Source: CBDAQR01 sp965199055 (GTDB taxonomy: Bacteria > Pseudomonadota > Gammaproteobacteria > Pseudomonadales > Halieaceae). Taken from it: DNA of 64,000 nucleotides. The stretch is taken from assembly GCA_965199055.1 (NCBI GenBank), contig CBDAQR010000004.1, positions 62,001 to 126,000 of the forward strand, in the 5' to 3' direction. How positions within the stretch are numbered: the first letter of the stretch is position 1; each line of letters starts with the position of its first letter. The translations under genes were made by a program, and so were the position numbers. Positions 33,046 to 41,458 of the stretch are shown here, piece by piece. The notes beneath the pieces are model-generated. The model saw only the letters and a list, made by a program, of their open reading frames with translations, did not search any database and was not told the origin of the DNA.

Positions 33046-35013
33046 ATGCTCGAAGAAATACCCCTGTCGCGACCGGCGACACCGCTGCTCGATACTATTG
33101 CTAGTCCGGATGACGTACGTCGTCTGGAGCGGGAGCAATTGATAGTTCTGGCAGATGAGTTGAGGGCGTATCTGCTATACACCGTGGGTCAGACAGGCGG
33201 ACATTTTGGAGCCGGTCTGGGTGTTGTTGAACTCACAATTGCGCTGCATTACCTCTATCAGACGCCTGAAGACCGCATTGTATGGGATGTGGGCCATCAG
33301 ACCTACCCGCACAAGATCCTCACGGGGCGTCGTGAGCAAATGCGCAGTATGCGGCAAAGTGGCGGCCTGTCAGGCTTCCCCAAGCGTTCAGAGAGCGAGT
33401 ACGACACATTCGGAGTTGGTCATTCTTCAACATCCATTTCCGCCGCTGTGGGTATGGCGCTTGCCGCGGCGAACTCGCGTGACACTCGAAAGATAGTTGC
33501 GGTCATCGGTGACGGGGCCATGACGGGTGGTATGGCGATTGAGGCTATGGCGCACGCGGGCCATATTCGGCCTAATATGCTGGTCATACTTAACGATAAC
33601 CAGATGTCGATCGGCCATAACCGCGGCGGGCTGGCATCCTATTTTGCGCGTATTTGGTCATCTAAGTTTTATATATCACTGCGTGAGGGATCGAAGAAGG
33701 TACTCGAAAAAGTTCCACCCGCCTGGGATTTGGCCAAGCGCACCGAGGAACATATGAAAGGTATGGTGGCACCTGGAACGCTCTTCGAGGAGCTTGGATG
33801 GCACTATATTGGCCCCATCGATGGACATGATCTTGAGCTGCTGATGCAGACACTGGAAAACATGAAGGCGCTTGAAGGGCCGCAGATTCTGCATATTCGA
33901 ACATGCAAGGGTAAGGGCTTTGCGCCAGCTGAAAGCGACCCGGTGGGCTACCACGCCTTGAACAAAATCGACCCGAAGCCTAAACCAGCGCCGCAGGTCG
34001 CCGACCCGAAATCGGGCGATACCCCGGAAACTCGTAAGCAAAAGTACCAAGCCGTGTTTGGTCGCTGGTTGTGCGATATGGCACTGTTGGACGAGCGTCT
34101 AATTGGTATTACCCCGGCCATGTGTGAGGGTTCAGGTATGGTCGAATTTGCCGAGCGATTCCCGGAGCGCTTTCAGGATGTCGCAATTGCAGAGCAGCAT
34201 GCCGTAACGTTGGCCGCTGGTATGGCTTGTGAGGGCGCGAAGCCCGTGCTGGCCATCTATTCCACTTTCTTACAGCGTGGGTATGACCAGCTGATTCATG
34301 ATGTGGCCCTGCAGAATCTCGACGTGACCTTTGGTATCGATCGCGCAGGTCTGGTGGGTGAGGATGGCGCTACTCATGCTGGCAGTTTTGATTTGAGTTA
34401 CCTGCGCTGCTTGCCGAATATGGTCATTGCGGCACCGAGTGATGAGAACGAATGTCGCCAGCTGCTGTATACCTGTTATCAGCATGAGGGGCCTGCAGCC
34501 GTTCGCTACCCCAGAGGCACTGGTATTGGTGTCCGCGTGATGAAAGAGATGACGCGATTACCCCTGGGCAAAGGCGTGGTGGTGCGGGAGGCAACCTTCT
34601 CTGAAGCTCGCGTGGCTATCCTGTCTTTTGGCGTGCTTTTGCCAGCGGCATTGATCGCCGCTGAAAAATTGGATGCCGCGGTGGTGGATATGCGCTGGGT
34701 TAAGCCCTTGGACCGTGCGTTAGTCTTGGAGATGGCCCGATCCCACGATTTGCTAGTAACTCTGGAGGACAATGTAGTGGCGGGCGGCGCGGGTGCAGCT
34801 GTCAACGAGTTTCTACAGCTCGAGGGTGTGGTGATGCCTGTGCTTAACTTGGGACTGCCAGATCGCTATGTCGATCATGGTAATCGCGATGAGCAACTTG
34901 CATGGGTGGGACTGGATGCCGAAGGCGTATTGGCAGCGATTCGAAAGCGGCTCAGGTTACCGGATAGTGGTCTGTTAGATCTTGAAGTTGCTTCTCCCGA
35001 TGTGCGTAGCTGA
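33046..35013 (+). CDS. dxs: 1-deoxy-D-xylulose-5-phosphate synthase
   Basis: DXS joins pyruvate and glyceraldehyde-3-phosphate with thiamine diphosphate, the first step of the MEP isoprenoid route. It has 655 residues, slightly long. The TPP motif is VIGDGAMTGGMAIEAMAHAG ending in LNDNQMSIGHN, and GHSSTSISAA, AEQHAVTLAAGMA and YSTFLQRGYDQLIHDV are family landmarks. It is intact. It lies between the two IS copies, not after ispA, where gammaproteobacteria usually keep it. A second copy elsewhere in the genome is possible. Confidence 0.97.
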   Translation: MLEEIPLSRPATPLLDTIASPDDVRRLEREQLIVLADELRAYLLYTVGQTGGHFGAGLGVVELTIALHYLYQTPEDRIVWDVGHQTYPHKILTGRREQMRSMRQSGGLSGFPKRSESEYDTFGVGHSSTSISAAVGMALAAANSRDTRKIVAVIGDGAMTGGMAIEAMAHAGHIRPNMLVILNDNQMSIGHNRGGLASYFARIWSSKFYISLREGSKKVLEKVPPAWDLAKRTEEHMKGMVAPGTLFEELGWHYIGPIDGHDLELLMQTLENMKALEGPQILHIRTCKGKGFAPAESDPVGYHALNKIDPKPKPAPQVADPKSGDTPETRKQKYQAVFGRWLCDMALLDERLIGITPAMCEGSGMVEFAERFPERFQDVAIAEQHAVTLAAGMACEGAKPVLAIYSTFLQRGYDQLIHDVALQNLDVTFGIDRAGLVGEDGATHAGSFDLSYLRCLPNMVIAAPSDENECRQLLYTCYQHEGPAAVRYPRGTGIGVRVMKEMTRLPLGKGVVVREATFSEARVAILSFGVLLPAALIAAEKLDAAVVDMRWVKPLDRALVLEMARSHDLLVTLEDNVVAGGAGAAVNEFLQLEGVVMPVLNLGLPDRYVDHGNRDEQLAWVGLDAEGVLAAIRKRLRLPDSGLLDLEVASPDVRS

Positions 35014-35021
35014 GTTCTGCA

Positions 35022-35870
35022 GTGACCGCTGAAGCAAAACAACTCACCTTTAACCGTAAAGAATATGGGTTGAGTGGTATTAGCTATCTGGCGAGCAAAC
35101 GACAATTAGCCCAAATGCTGGGCGGCTCTCCCCATCCGCCGCGGTCCTTCATCCTCGACAATCCTATCGATCTGCAACAGCTACAGGCGCTGCACAAGGC
35201 TGGTGACCTGTATATCCTGAAGAACTACCGCCAAAGACAGGAAGGTCTCGAGATTACTGGAGACCTTGAACACGTCCTTGCACAAACTAAAGCGGGCACT
35301 TACCAGGTCTGCCAGAGATTGCTGCAAAACCCATATGTTTGGTCAGGTCGCAAGATTAATTTTCGGGTGTATTTGTTGCTCCATATGGTGCGAGGCCGTT
35401 GTGAATTCTTCTACTATCCGGACGGTTTCGTTTATTACACCCCCGAGCTGTTTGAACGCGGTAATCCCAGTGCCGATGTTAATATCACGACCGGCTATAT
35501 TGACCGCAAAGTCTATGAAGACAATCCGTTGACGGTGGGCGATATGCTTACGGCATTGGGCCATGAGCGCAGCCATCTTCTGAAGGTAAATATTTATCGG
35601 CTATTCCTAGAGCTGAAGGCCCGTTACGCCGCTTTGTTTGAATACGCCAACAAGGAGGAAGACGGCTTGCGATTTGAGATATTGGGCGCCGATCTGGCAC
35701 CTGATGAGCATCTTGGAGTCTCGCTGATGGAGATCAATATGGGGCCTGACCTCGAGGCGAAGGATGAGCGGGATCGGGCTCTAAAGCACGGTATGGTGAT
35801 TGACGCCGCCCGCCGGGTGGGGCTTTTAGGGCCCGACGGTAGCGCCAGTAGGTTTATTCACATAGCTTAA
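35022..35870 (+). CDS. Tubulin-tyrosine-ligase-like ATP-grasp protein
   Basis: A 282-residue protein from a GTG start, 8 bp after dxs. The call rests on TTL/ATP-grasp-like features in order: LYILKNYRQRQEGLEI (ATP-lysine region, ~65), SGRKINFRVYLLL (~109), FVYYTPELFERG, FEILGADLAPDEHLGVSLMEIN (metal-binding end, ~208-240) and a closing KHGMVIDAARRVG. TTL enzymes in eukaryotes add an amino acid to a protein tail. The bacterial ones are poorly known; peptide-ligase activity is a guess. The overlap with the neighbouring GNAT pseudogene stop is 4 bp. Confidence 0.6.
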   Translation: MTAEAKQLTFNRKEYGLSGISYLASKRQLAQMLGGSPHPPRSFILDNPIDLQQLQALHKAGDLYILKNYRQRQEGLEITGDLEHVLAQTKAGTYQVCQRLLQNPYVWSGRKINFRVYLLLHMVRGRCEFFYYPDGFVYYTPELFERGNPSADVNITTGYIDRKVYEDNPLTVGDMLTALGHERSHLLKVNIYRLFLELKARYAALFEYANKEEDGLRFEILGADLAPDEHLGVSLMEINMGPDLEAKDERDRALKHGMVIDAARRVGLLGPDGSASRFIHIA

Positions 35871-36150
35871 TACCCAAAGACGTAAACAGGACCTGCCCAG
35901 TTTTTTGAGTTGCGATGCTCATGAAAATCCCCCTTGGTGTAGTCGTTGATCACTGCGCTCCAGAAGCTGATAGCGCGGGAGATCGCATCGAGAACACCGA
36001 CTTGCCAAGCTCCGGGGTAGTAGTCGAATAAGGCCCCGGCTATCTGTCTTCCCAGTCCATTACGGCGAATATGGGGGTGTATAAAGAACTCGTCGATGGC
36101 GTGCCAATGTGTAAATACCCCAAACAGCTAACCACCCATTCATAGAAAAA

Positions 36151-36867
36151 TTAAGCCACTTCTCGGTATTGAACGGGTGTCATATCGTTCAATCCATCAT
36201 GGGGTCGTTCATGGTTATACAACACGATCCAGTCATCCGTGATCTCTCGAACTTCCTGCAATGTCTCGAACAGATATAAGTCCAATACTTCCTCTCGATA
36301 CGTGCGATTAAAACGTTCGATAAATCCATTTTGGTAAGGCTTGCCGGGCTTGATGAAATCGATCTGAATTCCATGCGCTTGCGCCCATTCAGCCAACGCC
36401 CCTGATGTAAATTCAGGGCCATTATCAACCCTGATAATAGCGGGATAGCCTCGCCAGGCTGCAATACGATCTAATGTATGTATCACTCGCTCCGTAGTAA
36501 TGCCCGAATTGATATCTATCGCTAACACTTCTCGATTGAAATCATCAACCACATTGAACGTGCGAAACCGATGACCGTGACGCAAGGTATCGCTCATAAA
36601 ATCCATCGACCAACAGATATTGGCTGATCTAGGAACGCGCAATGGCAACGGATTCCTATTCGGTATCCTGCGTTTTACTTTACGCCGTATATTCAGTTTT
36701 AACTCCATATAAACACGGTAAATCCGTTTGTGATTCCAACGTTTACCCAACGCTCTGAGCCGCTTACACAGCTTTGGAAAACCCCAGCGCGGCTGCACCA
36801 CAGGCCGCTCGAATGCTGACAGGGTAATCCTTGCGCAAACGATCAACCCACTGCCGACGATGGACTG
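36151..36867 (-). pseudogene. Deleted transposase OrfB, copy 2
   Basis: The integrase core from WGFPKLCKRLRALGKRW onward equals copy 1. The 92-bp deletion removes about 31 residues (the HTH_21 part, LSRTAYYYTPK to VEKHP) and shifts the frame, since 92 is not a multiple of three. The junction is near 36788-36791. Confidence 0.92.
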
Positions 36868-36870
36868 GCC

Positions 36871-37134
36871 CTAAAGCTTTTTTATGATCTCTTCCTGCAT
36901 CTGACTCTTCAGGCTGAGATCGGCATACATCTGCTTGAGCTTGCGGTTCTCTTCTTCAAGTTCCTTGAGCCGCCGTACATCGGAGGCTTCCATTCCACCG
37001 TACTTAGAGCGCCACTTGTAAAAGGTGCTGAGTCCAATGCCATGCTCTCGACATATGTCCGGAACCGGCACTCCGCTTTCTGCTTGTTTGAGAAACGCCA
37101 CAATCTGCGTTTCGCTGAACTTCGATTTGCGCAT
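36871..37134 (-). CDS. IS3-family transposase OrfA, copy 2
   Basis: Identical in translation to OrfA of copy 1 (87 residues, begins MRKSKFSETQIVAFLKQ). The slip site is kept, but the OrfB frame that follows is broken, so no complete OrfAB can be made from this copy. Confidence 0.95.
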   Translation of the reverse strand: MRKSKFSETQIVAFLKQAESGVPVPDICREHGIGLSTFYKWRSKYGGMEASDVRRLKELEEENRKLKQMYADLSLKSQMQEEIIKKL

Positions 37135-37530
37135 ATGTAAAAACTCCTATCACGTTAGTTTATAGAAATTTCTACGTATGAGTGGCGCTATTTTACGGGG
37201 TACTTACAAATGCAAGCCGGCGCGATCGAAGCCGCGTATCAGTGCCAGACCCACCGCATTGCCCCCGGCAAGTATCAGCCAGGCTTCGTGTTCTGGCTCT
37301 GTGAAATAGCGCATGAGCTGAGCGGCGGGGTAGCGACCGTCAGGACCGGGTTGGTAGCGTGTAATCCACTGCGACACCTCTTCCAGGTAGAGCTGGAACA
37401 GGCTGTCTGCGGTGGGGAGGTCCGCCTGGTTAGTACGGTGGAGCTCAACTTTCAAAATTAACTCCCAAGTCTGTGTGCTCCCCTGATACATGGTTTACAC
37501 TGCGGGCAATACGGAGAACATTCTACCTAG

Positions 37531-38649
37531 ATGTATAGAACAATTGTTGAACCGCCGGATGATTGGAACGAGGAGTCCTATCTGGAGGAAAATCCTGATG
37601 TGCTGGAGTCTGTCAAGAAAGGAGCCTTCAGTAGTGGTTGGGATCACTATGTGCAGTATGGGTTTAATGAGTACCGCGGGGGCTTGCCGTCGGGGTACGA
37701 ATCATCGCCTTTCACCCGCCACTGCCGCGCGCCCTGGAGCAGTGTCGTCTGGATGCCTGATCTCTCTGTTAGCCCTTGTATCATGGGCGTTGCAGTGGAG
37801 TCTTGGGAGCCTGGCGTCCGATCGCTGCACGACGTTCGCATTGGTAGAACCTGGCAGCAGCTGAGAGAGCGTTTATGGCGAGGTGCTCTCGACGGACCAT
37901 GCGCCGACTGCCATCTGGCAGCGAGTGTGCCGGTGAAGACCCTGCCACCTCAGCATAGTATCGGTGGCATCTTACCTCTGGAGTACTTACAGCTGGATGT
38001 CGCACCAGAGGCCTACCCTGAAGTCGTTGAAGAGCTCAAGCAGTTACCCGGTAATACTTATGTGGTTCTCACCTTCAATGCTCATACGCGCGCTTCCAGC
38101 GCCTGACGTGGCATGGTGCTGGAGTTGCTGGCACTGAATTTAAGGGTGATTGTACGGGCTGATCTTGGTCATCACCTGCTTCCCACAGAAGTTGACTTGC
38201 TGTCACAGTGTGCCCGCATAGAGTTGGCGATTGATTCCGTTCATGGTGAGGACTACCGATGGGGTGGGATGTGGGGTGATCTGGAGGTTGTTGGTGAAAA
38301 TCTTCGTAAGATTCGCGCCGTAGCTCATACAAATCAGCGCGAGTTCGTACCTGTTTTGCGTAGTTGCCTGCACGCCGGATCCGTCCCCGGATTATCCAAG
38401 CTGGTGTCATACGCACTTGAGCAATCGATTAAGGTAGTCGCCTTCGAGCAACGCGCACCCATGCATAAACCTGTTTCAATCGATGACCAACAGCCTATCT
38501 TGCAGTTGGAGACTGCACAGATAGTGGAGTCGCTGACACAGCTGCGTGACGCAGAACAAAGATTGCAGATGCACGGGGTCGTGGTAGAGATGACTGGTGG
38601 TTTTGATCAGCAATGGGCAGAGAAATCCGGGTTGCTCACCACAGACTAA
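37531..38649 (+). pseudogene. SPASM-type / radical-SAM-like gene with one in-frame TGA
   Basis: A single reading frame of 373 codons with one stop (TGA, 38104-38106). Residues 1-50 carry a DWNEESYLEENPDV ... WDHYVQYGFNEYRGG repeat seen next to glycan enzymes. A SPASM-like cysteine set follows (CRAPWSSVVWMPDLSVSPC and GALDGPCADCHL). The second part has barrel-like alternation (YVVLTFNAH ... LRVIVRADLGHH ... RIELAIDSVHG), but I see no CxxxCxxC cluster. The reading continues smoothly across the TGA, so a nonsense change is likeliest. Each half may also be made separately. Confidence 0.6.
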
Positions 38650-39798
38650 TCAGGTTTTACGTAGCCACAGGCTGGAACCACCGAAGGACCTTCTGCCTGG
38701 AAGGTTAAGCGCCCCGGCGACTTCGTCAGGAAATCGTGCATGAGCATAACAGCAGCCGAAGACAATCTCGAAGGCGTTGCTATAGCTGAGCAGGGCGCGT
38801 AATAGGTATTGTTCGTTCCAGCTTCTGTTCTCCTCCAGAATCCATTCGCGGGGGTATTCCAGGGGGAGGAAGATGTCGTGAATATGAATAAAGACTCCCG
38901 TCTGCAATCGGGGCAGCACTTCAAAATACAGGTAATTTACGTCACTGCCTGTTTTGCTTACATGGGAAGAATCGATAAACAGGAAATCACCTGGCTGTAA
39001 TTGCTCGAAATAGTCTACGGGGATCTTTTGAACCTTCGCTTCAATTAAAGACGTTAAGCCCGGGACGCCGGCTCTCAGGAAGCTTCTTGGGAAAGGCTCA
39101 ATGCAACTGATCTCACAATTCGATTGCATAAAACGCAGATTAACATCAGCGGCTAGCAACGAAGAAAATCCCGAGCCCACCTCTATGACTTTTCGAGGTA
39201 GCAGTTCGCAGAGAAAGACGAAGTACGCCCTGGCATCTAGCCAACTGTACTGAGTGTTTTGAGTGTAGAACTGCTGATCCGCATTTGGTGTCTGGGGAGG
39301 TTCCTCGGGATAGTCATACTGTGGCAAATGCGTGGGGAACCAGTGGCGCAATATTTCCAAGTGCAGCGCTTCATCGAAAGTGACGCCCGCGAGATCCTGG
39401 ATCTGCTCAGGCCACAGTGCGGCCTCAGATTCCCTAATTTCAGCGGGGTCGATCACTGGCGAATAAAAGTGTCCATTAGGATAGGTACGTATCTGCGTCT
39501 GGCGACGTGCATCTGGCTGATTTGCGCGTGCATTAACGAGCTCGGTGACTAAGCTGGTGAAGCGCGGATCGGAGCCAAATACGGACTCCGCTAGCTGTCT
39601 CCCCAGTGCCGTCTCAACGAGGTGTGTGAACAATCTCTTGCCCGGTGTTGATGTTAGGTCCATCCCAGCTAACTTATGTATGCATTTCATCAGGTACTGA
39701 TGCAGCAATGCGAATTCAGACGGAGTCAGGCTGCTGGGTGACTTGCGAGCTTTGTCGTATAGTTCTGTCAATTCGACAGTGGAGGTGCTTAACGTCAT
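38650..39798 (-). CDS. SAM-dependent class I methyltransferase
   Basis: A 382-residue protein. The first ~150 residues are helical with no motif I know. The Rossmann SAM site is KVIEVGSGFSSLLAADVN (~192-209); CEISCIEPFPRSFLRAG and DFLFIDSSHVSKTGSDVNY follow, then HDIFLPLEYPREWILEENR. This layout resembles the Methyltransf_24 type that modifies sugars or small molecules. Its stop abuts the end of the SPASM-like gene, and it is followed upstream by a sulfotransferase, so a surface-glycan role is a fair guess. Confidence 0.8.
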   Translation of the reverse strand: MTLSTSTVELTELYDKARKSPSSLTPSEFALLHQYLMKCIHKLAGMDLTSTPGKRLFTHLVETALGRQLAESVFGSDPRFTSLVTELVNARANQPDARRQTQIRTYPNGHFYSPVIDPAEIRESEAALWPEQIQDLAGVTFDEALHLEILRHWFPTHLPQYDYPEEPPQTPNADQQFYTQNTQYSWLDARAYFVFLCELLPRKVIEVGSGFSSLLAADVNLRFMQSNCEISCIEPFPRSFLRAGVPGLTSLIEAKVQKIPVDYFEQLQPGDFLFIDSSHVSKTGSDVNYLYFEVLPRLQTGVFIHIHDIFLPLEYPREWILEENRSWNEQYLLRALLSYSNAFEIVFGCCYAHARFPDEVAGALNLPGRRSFGGSSLWLRKT

Positions 39799-39812
39799 GG
39801 CGGCTCAGGCGT

Positions 39813-40790
39813 TCACAGCGTGTCTTTCAGTTTCGAGAATAGCGCGTTCGCCTGCTTTCTCAGAGTCCGATCCATCAGCCAGTTGCAGTTGGGTATCATT
39901 GCGGTTTTCAAGGCTATTTCGGTCGGTTCGTTCGCAAAACATTGTGCATAGTCTTGCATGAGTCTGCTACTGACTAACAGGTCGATTGCAAGACATTGAT
40001 TCGGTACAGGCTCGTTGTAGCGCTCCATGCCTTGAATGAGTGCGCCGATCTCGTCTGGGAGTTCTTTTTTCTTCTCGAGAAAGCTCACTCTGACATTATG
40101 TGCCCGCAACAGATTTCGTTGTTTTGCGTACTGATTCAAATAGCGAACGAGCTCTATTTCGGCCGGCACCATCATGGCGTTAATGTGGCGCACCTGATCG
40201 GGTACAGGGCTACTTCTACCGACGGCTGCAAAAAAATCGCTGAGCATCGATTGCCGGGCAACGGCGCCTTCATAGTGAAGGAGTTTTAAGTGAGTTGAGC
40301 CGAAGACGTCCTGTAGATTTTTTAATGAGTGCCCGGGATAGAGCTCCTTATTGTTAAACGGCGCCGCCATATTAGGGTAGGCGTAGGAAAAGAAGTCCTG
40401 GGTTTCGCCATGTTTGATCAGCTCATGCCACCAAGAGAGCATTTTCGACGAAAAACTGCGGACAAAGAATATAACCTCGAATTCGAAGTCTGGTAGATCG
40501 GCCTGTAGCTTTTGAAAGTCTGCTCTACCTAGCTTACTAAAATTCTCACTGGATAAGATGACATCGCTTTCCAGCTCCGTGAGCTGACGGATTTTGGTTT
40601 TGAATTCTCGTCCAATAGTTTCAGCACTCAGATACTCGTACAACTCATGGTGCCCTAGCAGATTTCCGAATACCTCAGGATAAGTGATACCGGATTCTGC
40701 TAGCGCCAGGCGATTCTCTGAGAACATCCGCTGCAAGTAGGTGCTGCCCGTCTTGTGCGGTCCAACGTGTAGGTAAAGTTTTTTTGTCAT
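39813..40790 (-). CDS. Sulfotransferase-family protein
   Basis: A 325-residue protein. The PAPS 5'-phosphosulfate loop is LYLHVGPHKTGSTYLQRMF at the N-terminus, and the 3'-phosphate region is VILSSENFSKL followed by FEVIFFVRSFSSKMLSWWHEL. Such proteins sulfate sugars or other acceptors. It lies 14 bp upstream of the methyltransferase on the same strand. Confidence 0.82.
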   Translation of the reverse strand: MTKKLYLHVGPHKTGSTYLQRMFSENRLALAESGITYPEVFGNLLGHHELYEYLSAETIGREFKTKIRQLTELESDVILSSENFSKLGRADFQKLQADLPDFEFEVIFFVRSFSSKMLSWWHELIKHGETQDFFSYAYPNMAAPFNNKELYPGHSLKNLQDVFGSTHLKLLHYEGAVARQSMLSDFFAAVGRSSPVPDQVRHINAMMVPAEIELVRYLNQYAKQRNLLRAHNVRVSFLEKKKELPDEIGALIQGMERYNEPVPNQCLAIDLLVSSRLMQDYAQCFANEPTEIALKTAMIPNCNWLMDRTLRKQANALFSKLKDTL

Positions 40791-40817
40791 GGAGCCATCA
40801 GCATAGCAGGCTGACAG

Positions 40818-40849
40818 CTACGGTCTACGGTCTACGGTCTACGGTCTAC
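40818..40849. repeat. Short tandem repeat (CTACGGT x4)
   Basis: Four exact 7-bp units CTACGGT (40818-40845) plus CTAC. It lies in the gap upstream of the sulfotransferase gene. It could expand or shrink by slippage and alter spacing in that promoter region, but no link is shown. Confidence 0.95.
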
Positions 40850-40886
40850 AGGAGAGGGTGAGTGAGTCGTTGCAGACACGCGCGTC

Positions 40887-41312
40887 TTAGGCGACGCCGC
40901 CGAGTATTTTGTCAAACTGCTGTATGGGTGCGCGTTCTTCGGGGACTTCTTCTGTAATCCAGTCAACGGCTTCCAGCGGGTCGTTGAACACCTTGAAATT
41001 GCCGCTATCTACACCGCTAGCAAATGCTTCGAAGATTCCGCTTTTCTCCTTCGGCGGAGCCAAAAGGGCGCAGCGAGTGTTCTTGTGAAGCTTGATATTC
41101 TTCACCGCGAAATTCACGAAGCGCATGAGGTCCTCGTGAGTAATGTGCGCGAGATTGGCCTGGGAAAAGTCGCACAGGCGGTTCAGATCGGCGGAGTAAC
41201 CCGGGTCCATAATGAACAGACGCGCAGCACTGATGAATTCCGCGAGCTGTGGGCTGCGACGGATTTCGATATAGGCGTAGTTTTTGGCCTTTAAGATGGT
41301 GTGCTGGATCAA
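40887..41312 (-). CDS. STAS/SpoIIAA-like small protein
   Basis: A 141-residue protein: a beta strand (YAYIEIRRSP), helix (LAEFISAARLFIMDPGYSADL), LCDFSQANL, then RFVNFAVKNIKLHKNTRCALLAPPKEKSGIFEAF and a closing FKVFNDPLEAVDWI. This order fits the SpoIIAA-like (STAS-fold) family found in many marine gammaproteobacteria. Function not known. There is no operon partner. Confidence 0.6.
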   Translation of the reverse strand: MIQHTILKAKNYAYIEIRRSPQLAEFISAARLFIMDPGYSADLNRLCDFSQANLAHITHEDLMRFVNFAVKNIKLHKNTRCALLAPPKEKSGIFEAFASGVDSGNFKVFNDPLEAVDWITEEVPEERAPIQQFDKILGGVA

Positions 41313-41458
41313 GCGGGTGTTCTCCCTACCGGTTTAGCGAACTCTACCTGTAACAATGCAGCAATAAAAGGAATTTGTTTTCCTAAAAACGCATGAAAAA
41401 CATAGTGTTAGCTAATGTAATCGGCGATCACTACGAAGCAGTAGTAGCTAGTACTAAA

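Larger units (their letters stand above)
36110..37208 (-). mobile_element. IS3-family element, copy 2 (inverted, 92-bp internal deletion)
   Basis: The same element as at 28756-29946, in the opposite orientation and 1099 bp long. The ends TGTAAATACCCC and TACTTACA match copy 1. AATG occurs on both sides (36106-36109 and 37209-37212), a 4-bp target duplication as expected for IS407-type elements. Relative to copy 1, bases equal to 29179-29270 are missing between two CGCT repeats, which breaks orfB. Confidence 0.95.
35867..37455 (-). pseudogene. GNAT-type acetyltransferase split by IS copy 2
   Basis: The N-terminal half (37455 to about 37209, TTG start with GGGAG six bases upstream) reads ...NAVGLALIRGFDRAGLH. 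The C-terminal half (36109-35867) reads ...IDEFFIHPHIRRNGLGRQIAGALF... and ends VYVFGY. Removing the IS and one copy of the AATG duplication joins them in frame (GLHWHAIDEFF). The sequence IRRNGLGRQ is a GNAT acetyl-CoA loop. The protein is therefore inactive in this strain. Confidence 0.9.

Noticed and set aside
28756..37208. A composite transposon made of the two IS copies and the genes between
   Set aside because: Copy 2 has its own 4-bp duplication and sits inside a GNAT gene, so it entered singly. The core also holds an essential-type gene (dxs). No evidence shows the block moved as one unit.
38104..38106. Selenocysteine at the TGA of the SPASM-like gene
   Set aside because: No SECIS-like hairpin was apparent just after the TGA, and the residue does not sit at a known Sec or Cys position. 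A nonsense change is simpler.
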